NCBI GenBank assembly: GCA_008921705.1
Contig: VFFE01007100.1
Span: forward strand, 1,980,356-2,044,355
DNA: 64,000 bases
Direction: 5' to 3'
Source of the DNA: Burhinus oedicnemus
Taxonomy: Eukaryota; Chordata; Aves; Charadriiformes; Burhinidae
The position numbers were made by a program, and so were the translations under genes. The notes beneath the pieces are model-generated. The model searched no databases. It was not told where the DNA came from and saw only the letters and a list, made by a program, of their open reading frames with translations. Of this stretch, positions 21,551 through 33,260 are shown piece by piece. Each line of letters starts with the position of its first letter. Position 1 is the first letter of the stretch.

Positions 21551-24284
21551 TTAAATATATATAAAATTTATGCTCTTCCCTTATATTTGTTTTTTTTCTG
21601 TTTGTTTTCTCCTGGTTTATTATTCCCCTAATCTGAACCAGAAAGCAGTTTGGTATGGAGGAGCCTAAAGAATCCTTGTCTGTTAAACTGCAGGGGAAAT
21701 GGAATACCATATTAGAAATGAAATGTGAACCATGTAACAATAGACTCTAGTCAGGGGAAAGCAATGTCACTTGAAATTAAAATTATTTTATCTGGGCTAG
21801 TAAAGTTTCCTATAGTGTTTTTACTGTGCATAGTAAAATTTAGATTTTATGCAAGAAAGAAACTAAACAGTTAATGATTGTGTAGAAAGCAGTAGACATC
21901 AGAATCCTGACAGCTTAATTGGTGTGCTGACAGCACTGGCTGTTTCATTGCTCTGATGGTATTTTCATCTATAAAGCTTGTACTGAATTACAGCAATGGC
22001 TGGGACTCAGAGACACACCTTTTTAATGCACCTGCTGGCAGGGAGGATGTGTGTAGGTGGCTCTCTCAGACAAAGCAGACAGGCAATAAGGAGTAACAGG
22101 TTAAAGCACCTGTCAGACAGTCTCAACATTCCCTTTTCTGAAGGGGATCAAGCCCACATTTAAAGGTGTTTGAGAAAAGAATAAACACTAGTTGTTTTAA
22201 TTTTATCCAGTGCTTATTCTGCAGTTAATCAAGAAGGTTTTGATTTTTGCTTCCATCTTGAGTAAAAGAATAAGGGATCCAAGAAGTCTCTAACCAGAAA
22301 GCAAGCCATGAAGTATACTTCTGCAGAGAAATTGATATCTACCATTAACAGCCACTTTGCCTGTGCATTTGAAATTACAGTAGGCTTCTTATTTCTACGC
22401 AGAAACTGCCATATTTTTTGATGATGCTGCATTTAATAGTGCTGTTGCTGAATAAAGATTCAGATACTCTAAATATCAGCTCAGGTCACTTCTGGTGTAA
22501 AAACCTGGAATGTGATGAATTCCATGATAAGATGCTTGTGAAGACATGGAAGGATGCAGCTGAATTCTCCTGAGGTCATTTCTTTGGAATTTCCGCTCTG
22601 ATTTTGCTTCTCACATTACAAAATTATTTGCAGATTTGAGGAGCTAAAATTTTTAATGCTATCTTCATACCAATGTGCGAGACAAAGGTAGGATCTGTGG
22701 CCAGAACCCAGCCCCGGATGTTCTAGCAGTCCCACTCTAATGCTTGCTATACTGGAAAAAGAACTTTATAAAAGTAAGAGGCGTATATGTATTGCATAGA
22801 AAGCTAGAGGAGGATATTACTGCACTGTGTTCTGTGGGAAAAATGATGGGGTTTTTTTGAAAACTGAACAATTTTCAAGCAACTGTGGCAGCTGGTGAAG
22901 AAGTTCTCTATGCAATTTTTAACCTGCTAGGATTTTATAGTGCCTAGTTACATAGTATATTCGTAGTGTTCAGTCTTTAAAAGAGCACCTGAAAAAAATT
23001 ATAACAGGACTTTAGTACACCAGATGAGCTAATAACACAATAGTCATTTCTTGTAAGCATGATGTAAACTTTGAGTTAGTTTCATTATTAAAATGTGTGC
23101 ATAAAAGAGCATGACTGTGTTGGATACCATCTAACATGGCCCCTTGTGCAGTTAAAAGGGGTGTTCTTTCTGTGCTGTGTGAATGAGCTACAGATGTTAA
23201 GATTTATCTTTTCCTCTTCTGTGGTCTTTGATAGTTCTTTGTCAGCATTCGGTGTGAAACTTTGATGAATAAAAGGAGCGAGAAGGAAATCAAGCAAGTG
23301 TGGCGTTGGGGGATTTTTAGTAACCTCCCTGTAAGATCTGTGCACACACTTTTTATGAAGAATACAGAAATGCTTTTCAGTAAGTTTAGCTGCAAAAAGG
23401 AAATGTTTTCATGGCCTGCCTAATCTCTCAGGCTCTATCCAGTTTACCAAATACTTCAGGTTGACAGACAGAAAGGAATAACAGCCCCTAGTGTGGTTTC
23501 ATTCAGTAACTTTAATTTGCACAGTAAGAGCTGGTCCTTATCATACCACTTTTACAGGATCATTATATCTGACTAGGCGTCTTCCATGTGTGGTGGGAGC
23601 ACTTTTGCTTGATTTTGAAATCATAGTGGGTCTGGCTTCTGTTCAAGGTTTCCTAGCTTGCTCAGGACATTGTATTTCAAGCTGTTAGAGGTAGAACATG
23701 TTGAAATTGAGAAGCCACTATCACACAGGCCACTGACAACCTCAGATTCAACCTACCATTTTTGGCTGTGTCTGACTGCAAGATCATGGGCTGACTGTAT
23801 GATGTGAAAAGGGTACACTGTCTCCCTAGGTCAGAGGCTAGATATGATTGGAAAATGCTGTGTTGTTAAAGCTGAAATTTCCCACAGATAATTTTAACAA
23901 AGGAAAGTGTCCTTCTGTTACCCTAAGCCTGAGTTAGGCCAGATTAGATTATAACTGCTGATCATGCTTTACAATGCGGACCACATGTGTACCTAGGGGC
24001 AATATGTCATGCTGCTCACATGTTAATCCCACAAAACACATGTTTTATTTCATCATTGTGTTCAGATTTTGAATTATACTGATCGTTTGTGCAAAGGCTG
24101 TAAAAGACTCTAAGATGGCATCCCTGTGCTTGCGTGCAAAGCTATTCACTATGTATAAACCTGAACCTGACAAAGAGGAGGATAGGGAGGGAGATCTCAC
24201 AGCAGCTTAAAACTATTGGAAAGGGAATTGTGAAGATGACAGAGCCAAAGTCTTTTATAGTTGCAGACAATATAGGAAGGGAAA
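21551..24284. other. Non-coding DNA with no gene recognised
   Basis: A possible MIR-like scrap lies at 22689-22755 (CCAGAACCCAGCCCCGGATG and CAGTCCCACTCTAATGC). Otherwise ordinary AT-rich DNA. Confidence 0.5.
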
Positions 24285-24516
24285 ATGATCACAAATTGTA
24301 GCTTGGGAGGTTCAAACTGGACATGGGAAAAACTTTTTCACCAAGAGGGTACTCAGGACCAGATTACTTAGAGAGCTTGCGATGTTTCCATCCTTGGAGG
24401 TTTTCAAGACTTGGACAAAACCACAGCCAACCTGATCTAGGACTGATGATAGTCCTTCTTTGAGCAGGAGACTGGGTGACATAACCTCTAGAGGTCCTTT
24501 GAATCTCTATGGTTTA
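24285..24516 (+). mobile_element. CR1 fragment, 3' end (about 230 bp)
   Basis: Clear CR1 tail in order: GGGAGGTTCAAACTGGACAT, ACTTTTTCACCAAGAGGGT, AGATTACTTAGAGAGCTTG, CCATCCTTGGAGGTTTTCA, CAACCTGATCTAGGACTGAT, TTTGAGCAGGAGACTGGGTG and CCTCTAGAGGTCCTTTGAAT. Ends near CTCTATGG at 24506-24513, a decayed octamer. Typical 5'-truncated CR1, moderately old, plus strand. Confidence 0.88.
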
Positions 24517-27336
24517 TTTATTTAGAAATATCAAGTAGCTTAACTGTCCATCTGCCTCAGTTAAGAATTTATTCCACTGTTAGCTCAGTGTATCATTATC
24601 ACACGCAGAGTCAGATAACCAAGCATTCAAGCTCTTTGTGAGAAAATTCCCTTGTAAAATTGAAGAAATTTAGGTTTTAGCTTAGACCATATTGTCTAGG
24701 GCTTGTATCGTGCACACAGAATGACAGTAATAAACAGTTCATCCTCAGGGTATAACTGAGAGCTGTGTGAAGATGATAGCCTAAATCACTGTTTAAGCAC
24801 CAACAGAAAATACAGCAATCCAGTCTGCCACAAAGCACAGCATCCATTAATCTGTTAAAGGATGCTGACTTCCTCTGCTATAGTTGGCTGAAAATCTGAG
24901 TCAGTACCAAACTTAGGATTTTGCAATCTTTTTGTGCTGAAAACCAGGATTTTCCAACATAGTACATTAATACATCACTTGCAGCACTCACCCCCACCAA
25001 ACACTAAGGGATTAACGTAATCTTTATTGCCATGTGGCATTTTTGTGCCTTACATCATTTTTCCTGAAAACAACTGAATGATGGTTCAACATACATGATT
25101 TAATAACTGACATGGCACATCGCCCGGACTGGGAGATGTCCAGTGTCTATTCAGCTACCGTGATTTTTTGGCTAACATTCTCTGAGGGATACATAACAGC
25201 TAGTCTAGTAGTTATTTCCATTCAGCTCTTTAGAGCCCTCACGTACTTGCTCATGCAAGCAGGAAAAAGGCTATTAGGTACATATATATACAACAGTACA
25301 AAATCTATACAAGTTACCGAAGCAAATATGACCTGGTCTTATTGTAAGTGGGTGGGAAGCGGTAACTTTAGAATCTGCAGTGAATAAGGAGTGATTCAAG
25401 ATCAAGAGTATTATTAAGATAGAAGGCTTGATTAGCCTCAGTCAGTGAGGACAGAACAAGGTACAGTGGAATTAAAAATTGAAAAGGAAATAGATATAGA
25501 TATTCCTATATTAAAGGAAAATATGGCAGTAAAAATTACAGTCCCAATGTGATCTGTATGATGTCTCTGGCACTACATAAAGGATGACTTGTGTGGTTAG
25601 TTAAAATACAGATCCTCTTCTCATTAAAATTGGGCTAGTAACTTCAGAAGAAGTGGGAGGCAGGCACATGTGAATAGATTAAACATGGAGGAGGAAGTGG
25701 AGATAGTTTAGAGTTTGATAGTTCCAGATGAAGGATGTGCAAGTAAACCATTCAGGTACTTGCAATCCAAGTAATGAAACAGTAAGTTTTCTTGAATTGA
25801 ATTAAATAGAATTAAAGCAAAACAAGTTAAAGGAGCGGAGATAAAACACTCATTTAATTTTGTATGATACTTACCATAAGGTGAAGTATCTTAACCATGG
25901 AATTACTATCAGGTGAGTATGAGCAAAGATAAAGATCTTAATAGGGACAGACTGGAAACTAAGGATTAACTACTGTAAGAAAGTTGTGGTAGATCTATAT
26001 GTATCTAATCATGTAGAACTAGTTAAGAAAAAGTATTTCAGAAATTATATTAAGGAATAACCCACAGAGACATCAGGGAGCTTGAACATGTGATCTAACA
26101 TAGCAGTTGCCAAATGAGAGCTGAATCATCTCATAGTATTTAGTTCCATCCCCCCAGACAGACGCTGCTTCTCCTCAGTGCCTGGACTCTGTTTGCAGCC
26201 CGCCCTGCTGTGTATATGTGCTTGTGTCTGCTGTGCTTGGGCCGTAGTTGGGAAAGTGGGAAAGAGAGATGATAGAAGCACAGCACAGCTGCTCGCCTGC
26301 CTACCTAACAGGAAAAGTGCCTGTCTCTTTACCAGCTCCAAAGGCCCCAGGTGTCTGTCTTACAGGACAGATCTTTGTGTAAGTAAGAGTGGTTACTTTT
26401 TCACCCTGTCCCCTTCAGTGCTGTTGGAGGTACACTGCTACTCTCATCTTTCCTTCTCCCCATTTTCACTCCATGTAATTTTTGTGTCAGACAGTGTTAG
26501 GCCACCGCTGCCACCTCACATGGCTGCCTCTATTGGTAAGGTCTCCTTGTGGTGGGTTTGGCTAGGCACTGGCCCTGGGGGCACCCAAGTTAGCCTTGTT
26601 CTCCATGCCCAATACACACAAACACTCACAGAACACATACATACACTCGAGTGAAAAAGAGATGCAGCCCAGGAAGGTTGCAGCCTACTTACCTTCCACA
26701 AAGCTTTTCCCTGTCCTTCTGTAATTAATAAAACTTCTGAGACACATTGTGCTTCTAGCTTCACTCCTACTTCTGTCTTTTATTAGATGATATTCGGGAG
26801 CCAATTAATTCTTTAAGTCTGTCACTTGATTTATACCAGGATCTTGACAAAGCAATAATGCTGCGGTGACTAATAGTGACAGTGGTGTAGTATGTGTCCA
26901 GATTTGTACCTTAACTTTATGTCTTGCTAATTCCTGCATCATATAGTACCCATGGCATATAGCTTCCCATGGTGATTTAAAAGGACACAAACCAAAGCAT
27001 TCTGTGTTCCGCAAGAACTTAACAATGAAGCTAGTTCAGTTCTGGACCAACAGAAGTTCTGAGTAAAACATTAACCTAGTAAATTGTGATTCTCCTAGTT
27101 TAAAGCAAGATTCCACTTTAATCAGGGCAGTGCCAAAGAAAATAAATAATCATATGTGGTGTATAAAGCGAAAACAGTTGAAGGATTTTACTATGAGAGA
27201 TTATTTGTCCAGGTGTTCTGAAGTGTTACACACTGGTTTTCATAACTGCTGACAGATATGTCAACGGAGAAGGTTCGGTTATGTGTACATGCCTTTTTAT
27301 GAATCAGTTAATGAAAGAGAAAATCCCACAGACTGT
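24517..27336. other. Non-coding DNA, with a GC-richer patch at 26140-26640
   Basis: The patch carries a 158-codon plus-strand open frame (26178-26654) and overlapping minus frames, but CpG is low and the translation is Ser/Cys/Leu-rich with no recognisable domain; it ends in a CA-rich stretch (26608-26648). No gene recognised in the rest. Confidence 0.5.
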
Positions 27337-27476
27337 GGCCCTGATTCAGGAAAGTACCAAAGTGTGTACTTAGCTGCTCAAGACAGTACTACAGCATGTG
27401 CTTAATTTTAAGAATGCAGCGATATGTAATTCGCTTCAGTGAGATTTAAGCACATGGTAAACACTTACATGCTATC
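27337..27476. repeat. Ancient palindromic amniote repeat (GGCCCTGATTCAGGAAAG family)
   Basis: Opens with GGCCCTGATTCAGGAAAGTA (27337), continues ACTTAGCTGC, AGCATGTGCTTAATTTTAAG and, in the opposite sense, GATTTAAGCACATGGTAAAC. This is the widespread amniote repeat GGCCCTGATTCAGGAAAGCACTTAAGCATGTGCTTAA...TTAAGCACATGC, which can fold on itself. Confidence 0.7.
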
Positions 27477-29340
27477 CTAGACCTCTGAGTTGCTGCTAAT
27501 TAGAAATTATCTTTTTCCATGTTGAAATCCATTTGGATTTTCTTTTCATGAACTCTTAGGAAAACAAAACATGTTTCTTTGAATATTTAGAGCAAGTGAA
27601 TGTAAAAAATTTCTTGTATCACGATGTGATTTTTATTTTGTAGTGAAATCATGCTTGTTTCACATTTGAGTTTTGGGATAAGAAAGTTTTTAGTAGCTAG
27701 AGTGATATTCTAGCTGGGGAAGGAAAAAGAAGCAATTCAGTGAAATGAAGTATCTAATAACAGAGGTTGACCATTAGTTCTAACAGAGCTCTTTCCATAT
27801 AATCTTGCCTTGCATAGGCAAGATACGGCCTCTCTTTGTTTTGAATATTTCATATGTGATGACTCTTTTGGCATTGGCATCAGTGATGAAAAAGTGCCAA
27901 ATTGCCTTTTCCTCTGAATAACTCTACTTTGATGCTCTCTGCTGTCAGCATCTCCTTTCAATTTGTTTCTCTTCTTTGCTGGACCGACACCTCTAAGAAT
28001 ATTGACATAGGCATGATATCAACTCTCTTTGTTATTGCAAACTATCTTATACTTCAGGTTACATCTTTGTATGTAAACTGGTGTCACTGTTTTGTGGTTC
28101 ACCATTACATGCTGCAAATTACTTTAGTGAGCATATCTGATTTTATGCAGTTGGAAAAGTGTTTTCCTTCTAGACTATATTCTTTCACCTAAAATGACTA
28201 AATTTAGATTTTACTTCCTATGGGCACTTAAATTGGAATTACACTTGTAGAATCAAAGCTAGCTTAAATATGCATATTTGCTTGAAATTCATAGGGAAAT
28301 ACTTGTTAACATCAGCTGAAGAACTGGTCTTCAAATGCTTTAATTTTTTGTGTGGCTAGAGTGTAAAATTATGGTAGGTCTTTCAACATGGTGCCTTCTG
28401 TCCCTAGAGGGAAAAAAAGACAGTCATACCTGGATGCTCCAAGCCATTTTAGCGGAAGTCTATTGGTCAGCTTCAAGAGCAAGGAAAAAAAGAGCAATGA
28501 CAGAAGGCTTTAAAAAGCCTGCACAGAACCTCAGCCTAGCTTCGACTCAGTTCTGTCAGAAATTTGTTGCAACTTTTTCATGTCATCTTAGTAACTGAAA
28601 CCAGCACCAATAATCAACAGTTGCAGAGAAAAGAAATCAAAACTGAAGACTCTGATCACGATACAAACTAATATTTCTTATAAGGAACAGTATTCAGAGT
28701 TTGTTCTCCTGCCAGAAAGAGGCAGAGACCAGAAAAGTCAGGCTCTTCCATCTGCAGAATTCAAACATCACTGAAATGCTAGCAAATCCTTAGGGATACT
28801 CTGTAAATTGTGGCAACTTTTTTGAACTTTTTACCAAGTGACCCAGACTAGCTAGAACAAAAGAAATCCAAAAAAGCCAAGTTGTGTTAGAATATAAATA
28901 AAAATACTTAACCTTTTAAATGAAGAAAACTCCAAATAATTAGCTAGGACAGAACAGAAATAAAAAGAACTTACAAACAAGTTCCCCTGCCCACTGCACG
29001 GGCAGTGGCTCCTCTGGTCCCTTCCCATCACCTCTGAGCCCTGGGTGGTTGCTCAATCATCTCAGTAGGCTCACTATTGAGCCGAAGGCTCATAGCTCCT
29101 TGCTGTGACTGTCTCCCTCCCATTTGTCTGTCATGTTGTTCCTTCTGGTCTGGAAGCTTCTGTCCCAGACCAGTCTCAATTGCTCCTCAAGGAAAGAAGC
29201 AATTTCTCACCCCCTCCGCAGGATTTCTTCAGACCCAGTCACTTATTTTTTAGAGGAAAATAACACTCAAACTAAGGACAAATCAAACAGATACTGGCTG
29301 TCACAGAAGTCCATAACAGACTGAATAAAAATTAGATTTA
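27477..29340. other. Non-coding DNA with no gene recognised
   Basis: A GC-richer stretch at 28980-29220 with pyrimidine-rich sequence has no identifiable exon. The frame at 27902-28192 shows no recognisable domain. Confidence 0.5.
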
Positions 29341-29400
29341 AATGATTTCTCCGAAGTCACACAGAGTGTTTATGGCATAAGCAGGATTAAACCAAATATC
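29341..29400 (-). repeat. MIR-like SINE fragment (reverse orientation)
   Basis: GATTTCTCCGAAGTCACACA, then GCATAAGCAGGATTAAACCA, matches the reverse-complement MIR phrase TTGCCCAAGGTCACACAG...GCAGGATTTGAACCC. Short and diverged. Confidence 0.45.
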
Positions 29401-30007
29401 CTTTGACTGTTTTATGGGTATGCTTCCTCTCTGAATAATGCCTTACTCTTGCCTTAAGTGCTGGGGGGATGAGAAGATTCTTTGTAAATTCTGTTTTCAT
29501 ATGGAAGTCTGTAGGAATTATTCACAGGCTCTTTGTGACACTACAGTGTACACGTCATGTCATGAAGGGGGATACAGCACTTCAGTCCAATACTTTCCTA
29601 ACTGTCTTGCCATTATTCTGTACAAAATGAAAACATGCATAGTATAAACACCTTGTTTTGGCGAGAGGGGGAAACCTCATGAAGTTTGAGCTTGCTTTAT
29701 TAGGTAAGAGAAAGCGAAGCTTATGCATGTTGTATTACAAAATGTTGTTTGTTTTGGATAAACTCGACTTGTACGCTGCCTGTTGCTGTGGGGAGAGCAG
29801 CTGCTTCTGCCAGGCTACCAGCAATAAAGAAAAGCAAAACCTCGATAGTATTAAACTTACTAATTTGTCCACTGATGCCAGTGAGTCCCCAGCTGATTCA
29901 GGCAGGACCTGTCCTCAGGAGGTTCATCATTGTTCAAAACTGAGTAAGAGACAATCATCCGCTTTATTACCAAAATAGTAGGAGAGGAAGCAGGGCTAGA
30001 GAGGCAA
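29401..30007. other. Non-coding DNA with no gene recognised
   Basis: Overlapping short open frames at 29658-29978 and 29749-29943 look like chance; none resembles a known family. Confidence 0.5.
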
Positions 30008-30110
30008 GAGACTTGTTCATTTGTGCTCAGTGGTAGAAGCAGGCATAAACCTACATCTCTCCCAACTTCCACACTGGTATGCAATCTGCTAGATTACATC
30101 GCTTCTTCCT
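30008..30110 (-). repeat. MIR-like SINE fragment (reverse orientation)
   Basis: AGACTTGTTCATTTGTGCTC, AGTGGTAGAAGCAGGCATAA, ACCTACATCTCTCCCAACTT and CTAGATTACATCGCTTC follow the MIR reverse-complement order (acttgcccaaggtc, gtggcagagc, acccaggtctcc, ctagaccaca). Confidence 0.5.
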
Positions 30111-31814
30111 AAACCAGTATTGTTTATAGAAAAAATATGAAATCTAAGAAGCTTGAAGTTTTAAGACCTGAGATGCTGTAGTTAACTCTAACATGGCAAC
30201 TCTCTCTGTGGCCCAGATTTCAAAGTCCTCAAATAAAAGTGCTCAAGCTCCTAAGTAGACTGTCCAAATTATGAAACTATTGAGATGTTCCATTCCCTTT
30301 TCAGTACAGACATCCCTCCCTGCAATTTCCTGGACAAAGGCAATCTAGGCTGCTCCAATTCTTTTACAGAGCCCAGAGCCCTGATGACGTGTAACAAAGT
30401 GTAACACCTTTCTTAGATAGTTACAGCAGTGTGTTGGTTAGAACAGCAGTTCTTAGGTAACTATTTTTTATAACAAACTGTTTTGTGCAGTCAGATTATG
30501 GTAAGCCAGGCTATTAGACCCTTGCTATGGTAAGCAAATAATTAAATACACAACTGAACACTTTCCTTTCCTCTTCTAGTTTTCATCATTAGAAAAAAAG
30601 AAGAAAAAGAATGCTGTTCTGTAGTCTCTGATAATGTGTGTAAACTCTTGCCATGAGGCTGTGAGCAACATCTGAGCTGCCTGCATCTCACCACTTCCTT
30701 TTTACTATTTCTCTTACTAGCCCAGTAGGAACAGAAATCCAACCATATCAGTGGGAACAGCTATATGTTTGCAATTTCATTGCCATTTTTGATCCAGGAC
30801 GCTTTTACTTTGTCTCAGTAAAGTACCCAGGGCATTTAAAATCTATATTTAGTTTCTTAAAAAGGAGAAACCTAATCACACAAATGCCATATGTAGTAGA
30901 TGTTTTGACATGCACATTCTAAACCAGTGATTAGCAAGCTTTTATGTAGTCACCAGAAGCCAAGTTGGGTTATCCTACTGTGATTCTCTTGGTGAAACTA
31001 TCGGACATCATGGGATCACATGATTCCATGTGGCCAAAAATTACAGGAACTGTAATTCATCAGCAAGGTGAGGACAGCTTTCACGGAGATACCACAACAT
31101 CCTGTCACTTTGGAAACTCTAGCTACATAGTTGGGAAGCTACAACTTGCTTAACTTCTGGTTTTAATTTTGTCTTCCAGATGTGTGGTTCCAGATGTAGA
31201 GGGCTAGCACGCAAATCTGCTGTAGTCCCATAGTAACTCAAGAAATTTTGATTTTGATATATGTAATATCAACCTGTGGCCTTGCACCTTAGATACACTG
31301 AACACTACCCACTTGCAGTGAAGTAACTTTCTGAATATAAAGGAGAAATAGAAGAATTTTATTGAAATAGCACATGCAATGTAATGTTTCCTTTTACAAT
31401 GTGACACATAGAAAACACAAAGTGAGAAAAAATGCACTATCATTTTTCAACAAGCTGAAATAAAATACACCACCATGTGAGCGTGAATTGTTGTTTTATG
31501 TGACAGGTTATAGTTATCCAGTGTATTAGTTCTGTAATCAAATCTAATCCCAACGGATTAAGGACAGCCAAGTTTGTAAACTAAGACTCATAATAAAAAA
31601 CATAGACCAATTGAATCATGGCCTGTACTAGTAGACTGGTGAATCACGTTCAGTGACAGAAAAGAAGATAGTCACAAAAAGTTTTGTAACAATGTATCTT
31701 AATGAAAAATAATTTCAACATGGAACTACCCTCACTGAAATAAATATTAGGCATAAAATACAACAACTATGATACAAAGTTCTCTGGATACATTGTGTTT
31801 AATAAATAACCTCA
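30111..31814. other. Non-coding DNA with one possible old palindromic repeat
   Basis: At 30209-30262 GGCCCAGATTTCAAAGTCCT and GCTCAAGCTCCTAAGTAGAC resemble the old amniote repeat GGCCCAGATTTTCAAAAG..CTTAGGAGCCTAAGT. Nothing else recognised. Confidence 0.4.
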
Positions 31815-32005
31815 GAATAATAACATTTGAGCATAGGAAATACCCTCCTGGGCCAGTCCAACAGTCTGTCTCTGATAACAGAAAAAGGAGATACTTTTTA
31901 GGGGAAGTCCTGAGCCTGGGCACTTTCTGAAGTCCATTTCCGCAGTTTTCCCATGGCATCCAGAATTGTTATATTAGGGAGGGCAGAGAGTACATCTCTG
32001 AGGGT
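31815..32005 (+). repeat. Possible old sauropsid LINE/SINE-like repeat
   Basis: AGCATAGGAAATACCCTCCT, GGGCCAGTCCAACAGTCTGT, CTCTGATAAC and CTTTTTAGGGGAAG recall the common reptile phrase AAGAATTGCCATACTGGGTCAGACCAA.GGTCCATC..CTCTGACAGTGGCC. A second unit begins at 31999 (GAGGGTACATCTATCCTGAA), resembling the start of the GTCTACACT MITE-like family. Confidence 0.4.
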
Positions 32006-33202
32006 ACATCTATCCTGAAAGCAGTGATGAATCAACTACATGATGAAGAGCTTGGTGGTGACTGTAACAACAGAACTTTGCCCCAATTATGTTTTCAGTT
32101 GTTCTTTGCACAGATATTGACTGTATATGGTGCCAGAAATTCTTTTGGAAAATACTGCACTAGAAATTATTTGATATGCTGTGCTTCTGGGTGATGGGTA
32201 TCATCAAAGTTCATCAGTAACTCCAGTTATCCAGAGTTAAGTTATCATTATTGCAACACAGCTGCGGCATACAAAGAGTTAAGACAGTTAAAAACAAAGC
32301 CCTTCCATCTTACTAGCACTTATATTATGAATGTAGAATCACCTGCCCCTCCTTTTTCCTAGTGAGGTATAATTGGACTTTGTTTATGGATGAATAATGG
32401 GCTTCATTGTAAAGATTGATAGGCTCTAATTGGGAAAAATCTGGCAAAGATTATTTGTCAGTTTTATTTGCCCTTGCTTATAATGCTGCTTGTCATGCTT
32501 TTACCTCCAGGAACTGGAGAGGAGCCAAGGGAGATTGTTCTCCTCTAACTTTTCATGAAGAGCTTCTTTTCATAGCACACCAAAAAAAGTCTGAGAAGAA
32601 AAAAAAAAAAAAAAAAAAAAGTCAGTCCCCAAAACAACATAATTTCAACACACAGGATCAGGAGACAGGAGTGGCTGAAGAGCCAGGCTGTCACCTTAAG
32701 TTACAGTTGTTCATGGCTCACAAAGCCATTAGACCTCCAGAAAAATGAAAATGATTCCGTGTTAATAATGCTGTTATTTAAACACAATGTCTTGCTCTGA
32801 TGTCCACTTACTCAAAGCAGGATGTAAAAATCCCAAAGGGGGACTGAAAAGACAAAAACAATCCAGTAGCTGGTAAACAAATTTTGGAAGCTAAATTCAT
32901 CTCAAAGGAAGGATTTTAGAAATTATTTGACCACCCTGCAATATTTGCAATGGAAGACATGCAATAGTTAGGGCATTTCAGTTGTGCAGACATGACAAGA
33001 TTTCATGCTAGAAGCAAAAGCAAGAAAAAAACCAAGTATCTTTAAAATAAATAACACACAACTTGCTAGCAAGTAATTAAACATTGTAATTGTTTATCAG
33101 CAACAGCAGTGGCTTCACCAGGTTTTGAACATTTACCATGAGATTAGATATCTTTCAAGAATGCATGTGTTAGTTTAGGCTGAAGAAGAATTACAGCCTC
33201 TG
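32006..33202. other. Non-coding DNA with a possible regulatory element and a poly-A run
   Basis: 32200-32560 is compositionally even and holds homeodomain-type TAATTG cores at 32370-32375 and 32426-32436; possible conserved non-coding element. An uninterrupted run of 22 A at 32599-32620 lies inside an A-rich tract; no retrocopied gene upstream was recognised. Confidence 0.4.
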
Positions 33203-33260
33203 TATTCAGGGCAGATTAGAAGACCGTAATATTCCCGTCTGGCCCTTTCAGCCTTTGGAC
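33203..33260 (+). mobile_element. Possible CR1 3'-end scrap
   Basis: ATTCAGGGCAGATTAGAAGA, CCGTAATATTCCCGTCTGGC and CCTTTCAGCC fit the CR1 3' UTR phrase CAGGGGATCAGATTAGATGATC..TCTTCTGGCCTT. Short, so low weight. Confidence 0.4.

Noticed and set aside
26178..26654. 158-codon plus-strand open frame in a GC-richer patch
   Set aside because: Low CpG, no acceptor or donor in the right place, overlapping open frames on the other strand, and a Ser/Cys/Leu-rich translation ending in a CA-repeat-derived tail.
32416..32748. Plus-strand 110-codon frame across the A-run
   Set aside because: A poly-lysine segment from the 22-A run joins two unrelated stretches; no coding content.
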